From contig NC_069135.1 in the NCBI RefSeq assembly GCF_026914265.1, forward strand, positions 4,729,001 to 4,793,000: a stretch of 64,000 nt of DNA. The letters are read 5' to 3'. This document shows positions 36,284 to 48,800 of the stretch, piece after piece; within the stretch, counting starts at the first letter, position 1, and each line of letters opens with the position of its first letter. A model generated the notes under the pieces. That model ran no database searches and was not told where the DNA came from. It saw only the letters and a list, made by a program, of their open reading frames with translations. The translations under genes and the position numbers were made by a program. The stretch comes from Mya arenaria. Lineage: Eukaryota > Mollusca > Bivalvia > Myida > Myidae.

Positions 36284-36802
36284 AGAGACGTTATAGAAAA
36301 CGCCTATCCGACGTCTTAATTAAACCGTAACCCCTAGATGTGTGCCAATACGCCATTTGTATGCTTGTGACCTTTCGAAAGGACTGCCTTATGGGAAAAC
36401 GTTATGTATACATTTGAAGTACCCTCCGTCTTGCTTGACGTTTTGTAACAATGAAGATACCAATTTCAGCAGCAATGCTGTGCTCGATGGTCTAAGTCCT
36501 GCACACTTAGGGCATTCGTCCAACTGCGATAAACAATAACGCTGTTGAATTAAAACAAAATCCTTTAAAATCCAATATACAAGTTCGAACAATCAAGTGT
36601 AGCGCCGACGACAAAAAATCCGACATACATACACATATAGGCGAATAAATGTTTGAAAAATCAATGATATGTTATAAAGTTTTGGTCATGGTCAATACAT
36701 GTAGTGGTATCCTCTTATAAGTGTGACAACTAACACAGTGGCCTATATCGGAATAAGGGTTTGATATTTTAAGTCTAATAATCAATTGCACATACTAGTT
36801 TT

Positions 36803-39800
36803 CTAAACATAGTTAATTTCTATAACTTTTCTCGTAAAGTCATCCATCTGGACATAGTCCGCAATCACAATATTAACACCTTGTGGCCCTCTCTTCTTTG
36901 TCTTTAACCAAGCGAGGGCGGCAGGGTTCGCCTTTTTGGCGAGGTCCCCCTTGACACCTCCGGTCAGATGACTCATGATGAAGCCTGTATCCGCTGTAAG
37001 AATACACTGGGTCACATGGAACATCACCGGCCTGCACGTGCACGTCGTCTGCTCAAGGTAAGCCACCATTTTGGTGACGCTCGGGGTGTTGGGCCATGGT
37101 GCGCGGATACAATCGTGTCCTGGCCATAGCTGGCAACAGTCTCCGGCCATCTGTAAAAGGTAAGATTAAACATAGATGAATGCTGTTTTTGTGGTAAAAT
37201 GAGTGTGTGCCATGTTCAACAGAAAGCAGTTGCCGAAATAATGTATTGCATAATGTTGTACCCAGGGGTTCTAACAGATGATAATAACCAATCCTAAAAA
37301 AGCCCGGGCCTGTTTGAGTATGAGGGATTCATGTCTAAAGCAAAGGGGCTTAAATCCCTTTTTAAAGTGTATCCCGAGTCAGTTATATCCATTTCATGGT
37401 ACTTTCTTCAGTTTCTGATGCAAATGTTCGAGCAAAAAAAAATACTCGTTCAACGTTACAATATCCCTTAAGTTAAAAGCTCCCAGTCCTGATTTCAGAT
37501 TAAACCCCTGAGTGCATACAGCAGATCAATGCAAGCCCGCTTGAAACGTTCACCTTTACAAGTAAAAAGCCGAAAACAGACAGTCCCCTGTACTCAACGC
37601 CACCATTCATTACTTTATCATCAATGCATATGTGTAAGGCCCAACAAATGTTTGTTTCTGGTAACCCGACCCGCATAAAAAGCCACCGGCTTTAGTAAAT
37701 ATAAAAATATACAAAACATGAGGGAAATTTACAAGAAATATGGATATTTGCAAGAAAATGACCTTGGCATAATGTATAATATTTGAATGTATAAAAAACA
37801 TACCTACCCTACCTTGTAATTTTAGGGAAGTCACCCTAAACAAGCATTTTAGGCCTAACTCTAATAATTTCTACAGTCATATCCAGCTGAGCTTTGCAAT
37901 GTTCATCTCAAAACTTTCACTGGTTACCTGGAGGGGCTTTCACGGACATTCTGATGTATATGTTGTCACATGTTTAGGCATTCATATATAACAATACCTT
38001 ATTATGATAAACGACGATGACTTGTAGACCATTCTCCCACATCGTACTAAGCGTTAGGTTTTCTATACCAACAAACAGGCAGATCTTTTCTCCACATATA
38101 TCTATCAACTTCTGTATAAGCTCAGTGTGTTTCTCATCAGACATGTCATAGAAATGGTTGAAATCAAGAATCACTACTTCTTTGTCATGTTCTCTGAGGA
38201 ATTCGAAAATTTCTCTAACGCCATCTTCGACCGAGATTCCAAACAACGTGTGGAGAAAGTGGAACTTCCCGGTCGTCCGCCGGGGTGCCACCCGGAGGTC
38301 AAAATACCGGACGCCGGCGACCAGCTGATCCCGGAAGCTACAGTCCTGGGTCACACTCCACTTATAGATAATGGCCGCGCCAATCCCTCCCAGAAGCCGC
38401 ACGGCCGAGTCAGCATCGGGACCTATCTCGGATTTCGGATCTAAACTGTAGCTGAAGGAATTGTGTGAACCTGAAACGACATTACACCAGAGTTTCATTG
38501 GTTCATCATGGATTTCACCGAAAGGTTACAGCCTACATTGGATTTCAGAACATATTTTTAAACAGAGAAATTGGGGGTATTAAAGAAAAATTATCATTCT
38601 TGTCCAAATTGATATATAACAACTCGTGTTTCAAGTGTATGGTGATATATTCATATGACGTAGCAGTTAGTGCATGGTTATATAACAGCTAAACCACCTA
38701 ATGACTGGGGATAGTTGGTGTTTAATGTCTGCTGCTTGTTGAAAGGGCAGATGAAAACGTCCTTTTCGAGGAAAAGTGCGGAAGTCGGTGTTCTTTTAGA
38801 TATCTCACCACATTGCGCGTGAAAAGTTGTTTATTGACGCGCTGTAATTTGAAGTGAACGTCAAATAGTTCCTGATTGACGTCCGGCCGTTTTGAGATTT
38901 TTATCCAATTTTGTTTTAGAATTTTTATTGATGTACAATGTTCTGACTCTGCTCTTCTATATCCTTCTATCTTTTATTTAGTATTAGCATCCATTAAACT
39001 ATTCTGAAATGGCGCGTAGATATCGCGTGTGTCGTCTTACCCGAGGGGAGTAATTTCCAGGCCCGGTACTCGGAGTGTTATAAAAAATAAAAAAAAGTAT
39101 TACGTCACAGCGGGTGACTAATCTGGCCGCGATGGGGGTGCCAGATGGAGTTCTCCAGCACGGCTGAATTCACAGGGAAAATGCATATCTGGTGTGCTAG
39201 AAAAACGTTTCTTCTCCACCTTCTATTTCATATTCTGACATAGATTATGTTCACCACGGCACTACGTCTTTTGTACTGATAAACTTTAAGAACTTCTAAC
39301 ATGTACTTGTTTTATACTGGACGACGTTTCCCATGTCAGATTTCAACAGGATACTATAATAGTCTAAATAATGGACGTGTTATACGGGATTCTTCTATTA
39401 ATACTTATATAAAGGATTTTCCATATCAAAAATCGTAAACAATCCGTCAACGTACAATTATTTGGACTAGATTATACATGTGTCTTTATTTACACTGCTG
39501 CGTTGAAGATCGGGTACACGGGTCCTAAATCGCTACCCACCAATGCCTTCGACGTTATTAATTTTCTGGAAACTGGTGTAAGAACAGCTCAATTCCTTCT
39601 TAGTATTTAGAAGCTAGTATTTAATCTTTAATGGAAAACAACCTGCCAAAGACTTTATTAACTGCCATGTCAACAATGACTATTTGGAGTAAAGCACGTT
39701 TAGTGCTCGAATTGTTATTGAAGTTATTGATGTGAATAAATTTTAATTTGCAGTTGGAAATCTATGACCAGCCAAACTCAGGCTCTCTCGTCTCCCTACG

Positions 39801-40084
39801 TATTAGTTGGTGAGCATACATGATCCCCAGGGGACCCGAACCACGGCGATCCCGCCCCGACAGACTTTCCCGGCGGGTGATAGTACCGGTGACAACCCCA
39901 CTTCATGCAATCAAGCCAATGTTCGACAAAATAATTAATATAAGTACATTTCCTTCTATTTCTGTTTAATAATAAGATACCCACCAGGGATAGCCAATTC
40001 CGAGATAGGTGTGTCATGTAGGGCGACCGGAAGGTTTCCCATCCAGTTCCTAAAGTCAAACCGTCCATCGCCGCACTCAGCCAT
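36803..40084 (-). CDS. PLCXD-like PI-PLC X-domain protein, copy C
   Basis: Exons 39985-40084 (MAECGDGRFDFRNWMGNLPV), 37998-38470 and 36803-37150 give 306 residues, with the same exon lengths and phases as B. The motif after the first catalytic His reads SHNSFSY, so the usual Asp37 is Asn. GVRYFDLR and HFLHTLF are intact. SHN is the form seen in Ca-dependent eukaryotic PLC X domains, where Asn helps bind Ca, whereas bacterial-type enzymes use Asp here. The effect could be loss or a change of metal dependence. Segment 53-68 differs from both A and B (DSAVRLLGGIGAA). Intron 2 is only 847 bases, without the retroelement. The gene lies 441 bases downstream of the PLP-enzyme gene on the same strand, so its promoter must be close or shared. 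Confidence 0.9.
38720..39600. other. unit 3-specific sequence in PLCXD C intron 1
   Basis: About 0.9 kb with no counterpart in A or B, flanked by segments that do align. It includes ATTACGTCACAG (CRE-like) and a GC-richer patch near 39050-39180. No terminal repeats or coding frame were found, so its origin is unknown. Confidence 0.5.
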
Positions 40085-40525
40085 TTCACAAGTATTACTT
40101 TCAAGTGTCGTATCTAGTTTGTATGTGCATAAGTTGACTGCAATTATGAAAGCCTTAAAAATCGCTTACTGTCAGTACAGAAAATTTTCCGGTGTCATGT
40201 TTTCGATGTAAACAAAGCAGTTGCTTCCCTTTCAGGATGTGTGACTCATTACCTGGTACTTTCTACTTTTTGAGTCCAACTAAAATTTGAATTACGGTAG
40301 GGTTACATTCTACTAGATAAATTGTTCATCAGCGCAATTCTTCATCGTCGCCAAAAACTAAGTTAAATACTATTTTAAGATTTTATTCCTGAAATAATAA
40401 AGTCGTTCGAGGTAGTCTAAATTATTCCCCAGTATGTGAACATAATTATGACGTGGTAAATAAACTATCTGAAAAAACGCAGTATTACTGCGTGAATGCC
40501 CAATACAAGATCATGAGTTCAGATA

Positions 40526-43500
40526 TCATCCTATCAACTTTGCGAGCTCCGGCGGCGTGATATTCCCACCGGTAACGACGATGACCACTTTCTTGCCTGA
40601 AGTGTCGGGGATTCGTGCTTGTAGGAGGGCAGTGAAGGCGGCGGCTCCAGCAGGCTCAACCTTGAGGCCTCGGTCATACAGGTGCCGCATGCCCATGAGC
40701 AGCTCGTCGTCCGTCACCAGCAGAACATCCTCAAGGTACTTCTGGCACAACATATACGGTACTTTACCTAGTTTAATAAAAACAATTATTCAGATCGAAT
40801 TCACACACACTGTTAATTAAATGTTAGGTTTAAAATAATGGATATTCCATACAAATATTTGAAGCATGTTGCAAGAAAGTTTCAATATGTCATGTAAAAC
40901 ACTAGTCTACTTAAGCATAGAAAATTAAACACTTGTCTGGTTACGATCGTACTTTGGTAGACGACGAGTAAATGTTACACACGTAACGTTCAAAAACGTT
41001 CACATTTCAAAATTTCAACTATAATCCGTACCCGTTGACGGAGGCATAAGACCGGTGGCTACAGACTTGACCGACGGAATTTTCACAGCATAACCAGCCT
41101 TGAAACTTTCGAAAAGTGTTGGTGCTGTAACAATTAATACAACATTTTTAACAATTCATTTATGGATATGTCGTTTTATAAAGAAACTCTGAAGACTCAG
41201 ACGTTAAGCGAAAGGGATAAACTATTCACGCCGCATGTATGAATAAATCTACTGGCATGGCTCTTTTGGTCATTTTCAATCCAGAGCATGTATGTATGGG
41301 TATGTATGGGTAATGGGCAACAAACATATAGTTCACGTTTTGTGTTTGGGTAAGCTGTAAACGTTGCATGTTAAACATCTGCGCACAGAAAGTGTTGTAA
41401 GCAGATTCGTTGCATGAACTATTTTAATATGTGCCAAGTAAAGGTCATCTGATGAAAAAAATATTTGCTTTCAAAACTGTACTCATGGTCAAAATTTCAT
41501 TTCAGTATGTTTAAAAAAAGAAGTTGGTCAAAAGGTCAAAGTCAAGGTCATCCGAGGACAACATTGATGCTTGTTTGCAAAACTGTACACATGGTTCAAA
41601 TTTCATTGCTGTAGCTTTAAAAATAAAAAAAGTAGGTCAAAAGGGGTGGGGCCAGGTTTGGCCCCAGGGGCATAATTTCAACTGTTTTGCTAGACGGTCC
41701 TCATAATTATGATGCTCCACAACAAATATCAAAGGTATGAGTCTTGTAGTTTGAAACAAGAAGATTTTGAAAATATTTCTTAAATAAGTCTCTAGGAAAC
41801 TTATGACCCCCGGGGCAGTGCCAGTTTTGACCCCAGGGGCATACTTTGAACAACCATGGTAGCGGACCACTAAAATATGTCTAATTCAAAATAGCAAGGG
41901 TCTGCATAGCTGGTTCAGACAAAAATATTTTTAAACATTCCCAATTTAAGTATACCAAACCTGTGAACCCCGGGGGATGGCCAGTAATGACTCCAGGGGT
42001 ATAATTTGAACAAACAGTCACAAGCAATTATGTTTAGAGGGATGCGCGAACACACAAAAAAAAATTCAAACATTTCCCAATTTAAATATACCAAACCTGT
42101 ACACCCTGGGGCGTGGCCAATAATGACCACAGGGGCATAACTTGAACAAACATTCACAACCAATTGTGTTTAGATGGATGCGCGAACGACAGACACTTTG
42201 GCCAATAGAGCTAAAAATGGCCTTAAGCCTTTCAACAAGAACAAGGGAGAGTAATTCACAAATTCAACCGCAGAACCAAAAAGCAAGTTGTCTCCCTTTA
42301 ATCCTAAACCGGACTTTACATGTAAACTTGGCTAAAAATAGACTTCGCTCATGCAGACTTGGCTAAAATAGACTTAGCTAAAAATAGATTTTTTTAACTT
42401 TCAAGGCCCATTATCTAGGCATGCATGGGCGGATCTGGCAGATTTTCGAAAGGAACCAAGCTCTGATGGACATCTAAGTACTGCACATGTTTCTTTGAGA
42501 TACAATCAAAACTGAAGACTGTATCGTGTTCACACGCAATTGTTTACAGACGCGCTGACGCACGCACTGACTCACGGACGCACATACGACGTACACATAA
42601 CCATCGCATAAGCTCTTCTGGCCTTTGGCTTAGGTTCATTGCTATTGAATGCATCCTACCTCCGGTGGGTTCAACTGCGTACACACGGCATTTGTCACAT
42701 CCGGCGAGGCGGATCCCCGCAGCCACCCCTGCAACAAGCCCCGCGCCGCCACAGCACACTACTACAATGTCAGGGTCAGGTACTTCGGCAAGTATCTCAA
42801 GCGCTATACTGAAGCAAATCGGGGAGAAATACATGTATAACAAGCGCAGCCATGCGGTGACGGTCCGCACACCCTGCTGCGATGTCCGCGTCAGAAAAAA
42901 GGATCTTCCGAGCTAAATCGAAGAGTGACATAACACAACAATCCTTAACTTGAGCTATCACTGGATGTGATTAATACCCCCACAACACCACATTCTTGTT
43001 ATGCTTAGTATCACTGGGGGTATGAATACCCTTTGTCAGTGAGAAGGCATCAACTCAGTTTTCAAAAACATAGCACATTTTAGTTGACCTTTAGGTTGAC
43101 CGCAGGATGATTATGGGTCATGTATCGACTATTTAGAATAAACTTCAATAGTACTACTAGTAGTTCAATGAGCGTAAGAAGCGTGAAAAAATATTAAGGA
43201 AAAAAGTACAAAATAATCAAAGAGCAATAACTCTGAAAATACCGTACACTAAATAATGGTAATGTTTATTCCCCTGTTTGCTCTTATGAGCCCATTGCAA
43301 AAACCTATTTTTTTTTGTTTCATATCACATACAGAAAACTATAGCAGTTAATGCATACAATCCCACCTTCCATATCCCTGCACGAGATGGATGTCATCGA
43401 AGGAATGTAGCAGTATGTAGCCCTTCGCGACATGGTCCGCAACGTGATCCTCGATCTCGCTCGAGGGCACCTTCAGGGCCTCCAACCCGTAACTCTTGGG

Positions 43501-44413
43501 ATGAAAAGCATGCATTTGGTTAACAATGTTCTATTACAAAAGAAAATATTCGAAGTATACTATTTTTTTATAAATATTGTTATAATTTACCCCATTACAT
43601 TTATACCAACCTGGATCATTTTCACGCGATCTTCCGGCGCTGTGTGCGGCAAGAGGACCAGCCCCTTAAGTCCTTTCCTGCTCATGCAGTGGGCGAACGC
43701 CTTGCCGTAGTTTCCCGCGGAAAACGTCACGGCGCACGTGCTGCCGTCCTTCACTTCCGAAGGCAGATGCTCCATCTGGTTCGTCACGCCTCGGATCTTG
43801 AATGACCCTTAAAAATAATCACTTCGTCTAGGCGCAAAAGTAGGAAGGACACAAGCATTGTGGTATGTTAAATACATTAGTTAAAAAATGGACGTTTACA
43901 TAACACGGACATGTTTGATGCAACCGTAGCATATCTGGTGGTGTTCAGCAAAGCCGGCCGCGAATGGATGCCGACGCTAAAACCAGTTGATTTTCTGGAA
44001 ATGGTCAGGGTGTTAAACTCTAAAGTTCAAACCAGGGCCTCTGTAAAAGCCTTGTTACACCATTGCATATTGTTATTGTTTACACATGTGAATATCTAGA
44101 CCGTTAAACGGTTGTTAGTCAAGGCCGAATTTAAAATGTAACGCCGGCGACACAAAGTCTCTGATAGTTCTTACTATCTCGACTTTTAGCGGGCTAAAAT
44201 GAATCAATAAAACATTGAACGCGAACCATGATACGTTGTTTTTCTACCTGTTGTCTGCATGTTTTCCAGTTTGAGGTAGAGGTCCGTGGTCTGGTCGATG
44301 GTCGGCCACATGCCCTGCACTTGGCGTAGTAATGGCGTCCGGACCACATCTGGACTCTCTTTCAACACTTCCGCTGCACTCGTGATGTCCGCCAGCGTCA
44401 GGTTATTCGCCAT
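40526..44413 (-). CDS. serine racemase / threonine dehydratase-like PLP enzyme, six exons
   Basis: Exons 44248-44413, 43611-43807, 43367-43494, 42660-42808, 41032-41124 and 40526-40767 join in phase into 324 residues (serine racemase is about 340). This is a fold-type II PLP enzyme. TTGSFKIRG carries the Schiff-base Lys59. SAGNYG (85-90) is the loop opposite the cofactor, CCGGAGLVAG (182-191) the phosphate-binding glycine loop, AVEP the following strand, and VVTGGN (308-313) the pyridine-ring contact. Ala86 stands where serine racemase has its catalytic Ser84, and Tyr89 replaces the usual His. This points to an ammonia-lyase/dehydratase or a specialised activity rather than racemisation. The start is the first in-frame ATG, and no targeting peptide is seen. 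A pearl-like element fills intron 4. A possible AATAAA lies about 140 bases past the stop (40382-40387). Confidence 0.92.
41248..42630. mobile_element. pearl-like element, 5'-truncated, in intron 4
   Basis: Starts inside the CTACTGGC end motif and ends AAGCTCTTCTGGCCTTTGGC. The interior is related over much of its length to 55292-56433. It holds several tandem variants of a segment ending 'CCCAGGGGCATAA' and an ACGC-type microsatellite just before the 3' end (about 42552-42590). Same family as the element in POT1. Confidence 0.75.
42930..43260. repeat. probable dispersed repeat in intron 3
   Basis: Contains GTGATTAATACCCCCACAAC and, further on, ACTGGGGGTATGAATACCC, which are partly complementary and give a hairpin. 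It looks like one of the hairpin-headed repeats elsewhere in the window, but no full element could be delimited. Confidence 0.35.
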
Positions 44414-44650
44414 AGTGAGCAAGCTATAGATTGCCAGTCGTAAAATGGAAATTTAAATCTATGAATTGTGATGGGCGGTACGATTTTGAACAAAATGTCA
44501 CTTTTAAACCTTTCATTTACGGATCAAATTATAAACGTACTGTATATGCTCCTTTTTAACAAAATAGGTCCACAATTTGTTAAAAGATTGCATCATTCAT
44601 TGCCCTGCTCGTTTACAACATCAGTTAACCGCACTGTGACGGTTAGTTTA

Positions 44651-45110
44651 TTAAAGGGACTCGCTCATGGTTTTGGCCCAAAAATAAGTTCTTCCTGTAA
44701 TGCATCTGAAAACACTTATTTGATCTTTGTTTATATTATATAATAAGGAAATGGTAGGAAAGAATAGGATAGCAGTATACAAAAATATTTGCTTTTAGTC
44801 CATAACGCCGATTTAGTCAAGAAAAAAAGGAAATAGACGCCTTAACCACTAGGACTTATACAAAACGATGGATATGTTGACCTTTTAACAATACATGGTT
44901 TAAATCAGCATGATGATCAGGTAGATAATGTCAATCATCCAATCACGCAAAAACGAATGAAAATTGTGGTCTTCAAAGACAATATTTCAGCACATATCAA
45001 CATTTGCTGAAGAGTTATGATATCTCAATTATAACACTCCTTATGTTTAGTCTCACTTTATTACGTCGTACAAAAAAGTGCATTTTACAAACATGAGCGA
45101 GTCACTTTAA
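44651..45110. mobile_element. 460-bp TTAA-ended MITE (copy 2)
   Basis: Ends are TTAAAGGGACTCGCTCATG and CATGAGCGAGTCACTTTAA, 19-base terminal inverted repeats with one mismatch and TTAA at both extremes, as for piggyBac-type insertions. The interior is related to 8771-9245, including a decayed tRNA-like stretch (about 44790-44850). It lies between the PLP-enzyme gene and POT1. Confidence 0.8.
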
Positions 45111-45237
45111 GGTAGACTTCACCCACTGTGACCGGCCACTAAATACAAGTAAACTATTTAAACTCTTCCATTTACAAAAAATCACCTTATCGCACACTCT
45201 CATTATTTATCAATCCGTAAAATACGTGATCTGATGT

Positions 45238-45311
45238 TAAAGGTACACACTACTTTTAATTCTGCTAAGAATGGTAAAGGTACACACTACTTTTAATTCT
45301 GCTAAGACTGC
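45238..45311. repeat. 37-bp direct repeat, two copies
   Basis: AAAGGTACACACTACTTTTA followed by ATTCTGCTAAGA occurs twice in tandem with a 37-base period. Confidence 0.85.
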
Positions 45312-45800
45312 TCACCTTTCACTGGGAATACTGTTACTGATCTACTTTCACTGTCCTACTTTCAGTTAAGAGTGCAAAGGTCAAAAAGAAGAGCGAAGGC
45401 TACATTATACTACGAAGGTTACATTAAACTAATACTAAAAAACACAGAATTTGACATATATTTTGGATCTTTTATTTTCTAGCTTAACATTAGAACTGAA
45501 AAACGTTGAAATAACACATGCATGGAGAACTACGAACAAAGAACAGGCCTTCCCATTACTATGTATAAGAACCTGCTTCAATTCAAACAAGCAAAAAAAG
45601 TTTTCAAGCCTGATTAAAACCCTATTAGAACATGTTCATTGCACAAATACCTTCAACAGAACACGACCAAAACAAAAAACTTAAGTGTTTGTTAAAAAAT
45701 TGCTTCATGTATATTATATTATTATAAATACTGTCCATAACTACACCTGAGTTTCACTTTTTCTAAAAATCTCAAAATGTTCAATTATCGAACACGTTTT

Positions 45801-48800
45801 CTACACAATTGTTGTGTCAAATATCTGGAAGAATGTTCCATGTTGGTTGCTATGTGAACGCAGACAGCATTCTATCCAAGGTCGGTTGATTGGTTCTACT
45901 TCTTGAGGGCAAATCTGGGCCAGGGAGTCCTTGATGAGGTCAAAACTCACAGTCTTACCAAGTAGCTGGATTGGTGTGACATCATGAAAGAACTGGACCT
46001 AAAAATATCATTCAATGATTAAACATTAACATAAATATCATCAATGAGAATTTATAGCATAATTGATTTGAAAATACCGGTATCCAAATTCTTTTCAAAG
46101 TTCATCCCTTGCAAAAGCTTTTTGTCATTTGATACAATATTTGAAAAGTCAACAACCATATAAGTCTTTATCTATGTAGTAACACTACAATGGCAGATTC
46201 CATATAAAGTAGTATTTTAAGCCCAATGTATTATTTTTACAAAAATAATTCACTGATATACAATGTACGTATACACACAAGGGACACTCTTAAGAATTTT
46301 CTGTCACCAACCTGTACAGGATTTAATTTGATAACGTAATTATCTAATAAGGTAAACACTGGTATAAGAAAACATATTCTTGTAGGTAAAATCATCAAAT
46401 TTTAGCTCTTCTAAACGGATATCTTTTGGGTAACACTGATTTCTTCATCTTGTCTCTGACATGTATCATACATACAGCGTCATCCTTCCAGATGTTGACC
46501 ATAACCATGCCTGTGTCATCTCGCAATATGAGCCTCATGGCATAGATGTAGGTCAGGTGGGGTGGTGACTCCAGACCTGAAATATGGGGACACTTGATTG
46601 TTAACAAACTGATGTTGGCAATAAACATGCTCGTGTTAGAACATAAAAATATGTGTATTTTCATTAAAGTAACATGCAATGAGTGATAACTTATATCATC
46701 ATTACTTATCACTTTTTTAACATTGATATGGATAATATTGACCCAGTAATACTTCAATCATAACATGCTTGCTATGTACTTAGTTTTATGTAACAAGAGA
46801 TGGTTGCCCCCTTAGCACCACGCTTTCAGTAGCATGTGGAAGATTAAACTATTATGTTTTAACAATAAATGCATCAATCAATAATGATCAATAATGGACA
46901 AGTTTTCATAAGACTGTTGACTGTGATCTTTGACCTACTGACCTTAAATAACAGGGTCATCTTCTGGAAAAGGGCAAACTACCACTGAAGCTTCTTAGGC
47001 CTAGGTCAAAATGTTATCAATGCTTGTGTTATGCGATGGACATCAGCTTGTAGACTTAATTTCAGCAACAGCATCAGTGTTAATTGCCCTACCCCCACCC
47101 ACCCCCTACCTGAGAGTGATGCTCTGTTTTCCAGACACTTTGGACAGGAGTAGTGAGGCACACCCTGGAATGTGCTCCCAACTGATAGCTCACTGTTATC
47201 CCTGGAATATTTTAATGTTATTTCTAACAAAATATTTAACAGAGACAATGGAAAAAAAAATAACACATTAGCATCAACTGCTATTAAATGATAAATGTAC
47301 TTTATTGTATTTATTTCTTACAACAGTGCTCTGGATAGTAATCAACAATCAATTATTCGTTCAGATTTACTATTTTGAACCACATTAAATTTTACCCTTT
47401 TCCTTTCCCTTTGTCTTTATCAGGATGTGGACTTCTGCAAAAATAATAACCATTCAATGCATCATATACACAGTACATGTATGAGAACCAATAAATTGTC
47501 CTTGGTTATATCACAAGTTTCATGTTAATGTAAAAAGTTTTAGTATCCAAATGACACCAAGGATGTAATCAGAGCCCCAACTATCGCAAAATATGCTTGT
47601 CCTATATTTCAGGACACCAACTTTGGTGGTTGAATGTTAAGCCAAATTTAGAGAGTGGACACTGTAAATACAGATATTGGCAATCATATTGCCAATTCAC
47701 AGGTCATAACACAGCCGTGAGATATTCTACCAATACACATTCATACCATATTTGGTGATGGATGGAAAAAAAGTTAATATAGTTATTGATTGGACAAGAA
47801 CAAATTTAAGTTATTTCTATCATCAAAGGGCAATAACTCTTGAGTGACAAAGGAGATATAGTTGGTAAATTATCTTGTCCAAAACATTATACCCATACAC
47901 ATTCATACCAAATCTTGTGATGATTGGACAAAGGCTTTTAATGTTATTGATCTGACAAGACCAATTTTAGGTAACTAAAGGGTAATTACTCTCAAATAAT
48001 TTGCATGATATGGCTGGTCATCAAACATGTCTGAGATGTTATGCCCATACACATTCTGGACAAATTTAGCCATGATTGGTCAAAGGTTTTTAGTTATTAG
48101 TCAGACAAGACCAATAATAGGTAATTTCTATAACTACAGGGTAATAACTCTCGAGGGATGCAAACTGGATGTTTATCAAACTTGTTCGAGATATTATGCC
48201 CATACACATTCTAAACAAATCAAGCTATGATTGGACAAAGGATTCTTACGTTATTGATTGGACAAAACCAATTTTAGTCAATATCTATAATTAAAGGGCT
48301 GCACATTTTTACCAAATTTGGTGATGATTTGGACAAAGGCTTCTTAAGTTATTCATCCAACAACACACTGGACCAACTGCCTGCCCATACGCCACAAATG
48401 AACCTAAAATTCATCCTGTTCTATAGACATGCATATAATAAACGCTTGGTGTGTTCTCATCATGAACATATATAAGTTAGAATTGTTCAATTGTGTGTAC
48501 TAAAATTACAAAGTTACATAAAGCTTAAGCTTGATAACTTACAGATAATGGCACTGTGAGCAATACAGGTGGACAAAGTCTGTCACTGTATCAGGCTTTG
48601 GGTGGTAGTCTAAAACCTGGGCTCTCACACAGAACTTGTATGGTACACTGTGGTCCAGCACCACTCGAAGGGTGCTCCTAGCTATGTTTGGGTGACCTAA
48701 GATCACTGTAAAAAAAGGGGGAATGTATCTTTACTTTTTATCAATTATTTAATCTCATCATCTTCTGTATATAGTTATATATTCAGAATTAAGAATACTG

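Larger units (their letters stand above)
35371..40150. repeat. tandem segmental duplication, diverged unit 3
   Basis: The left edge is similar to the starts of units 1 and 2 (GAAAATTATAA near 35411). Similarity ends about 70 bases upstream of PLCXD C exon 1. It lacks the retroelement fossil and the long 5' flank with the micro-ORF. It has its own insertions: a MITE at 36033-36283, a 40-bp triplication at 35731-35850 and about 0.9 kb in intron 1. It is the oldest split of the three complete units. Confidence 0.88.

Noticed and set aside
45451-45684. 77-codon plus-strand frame downstream of POT1
   Set aside because: No recognisable features; lies in the POT1 3' flank on the opposite strand.
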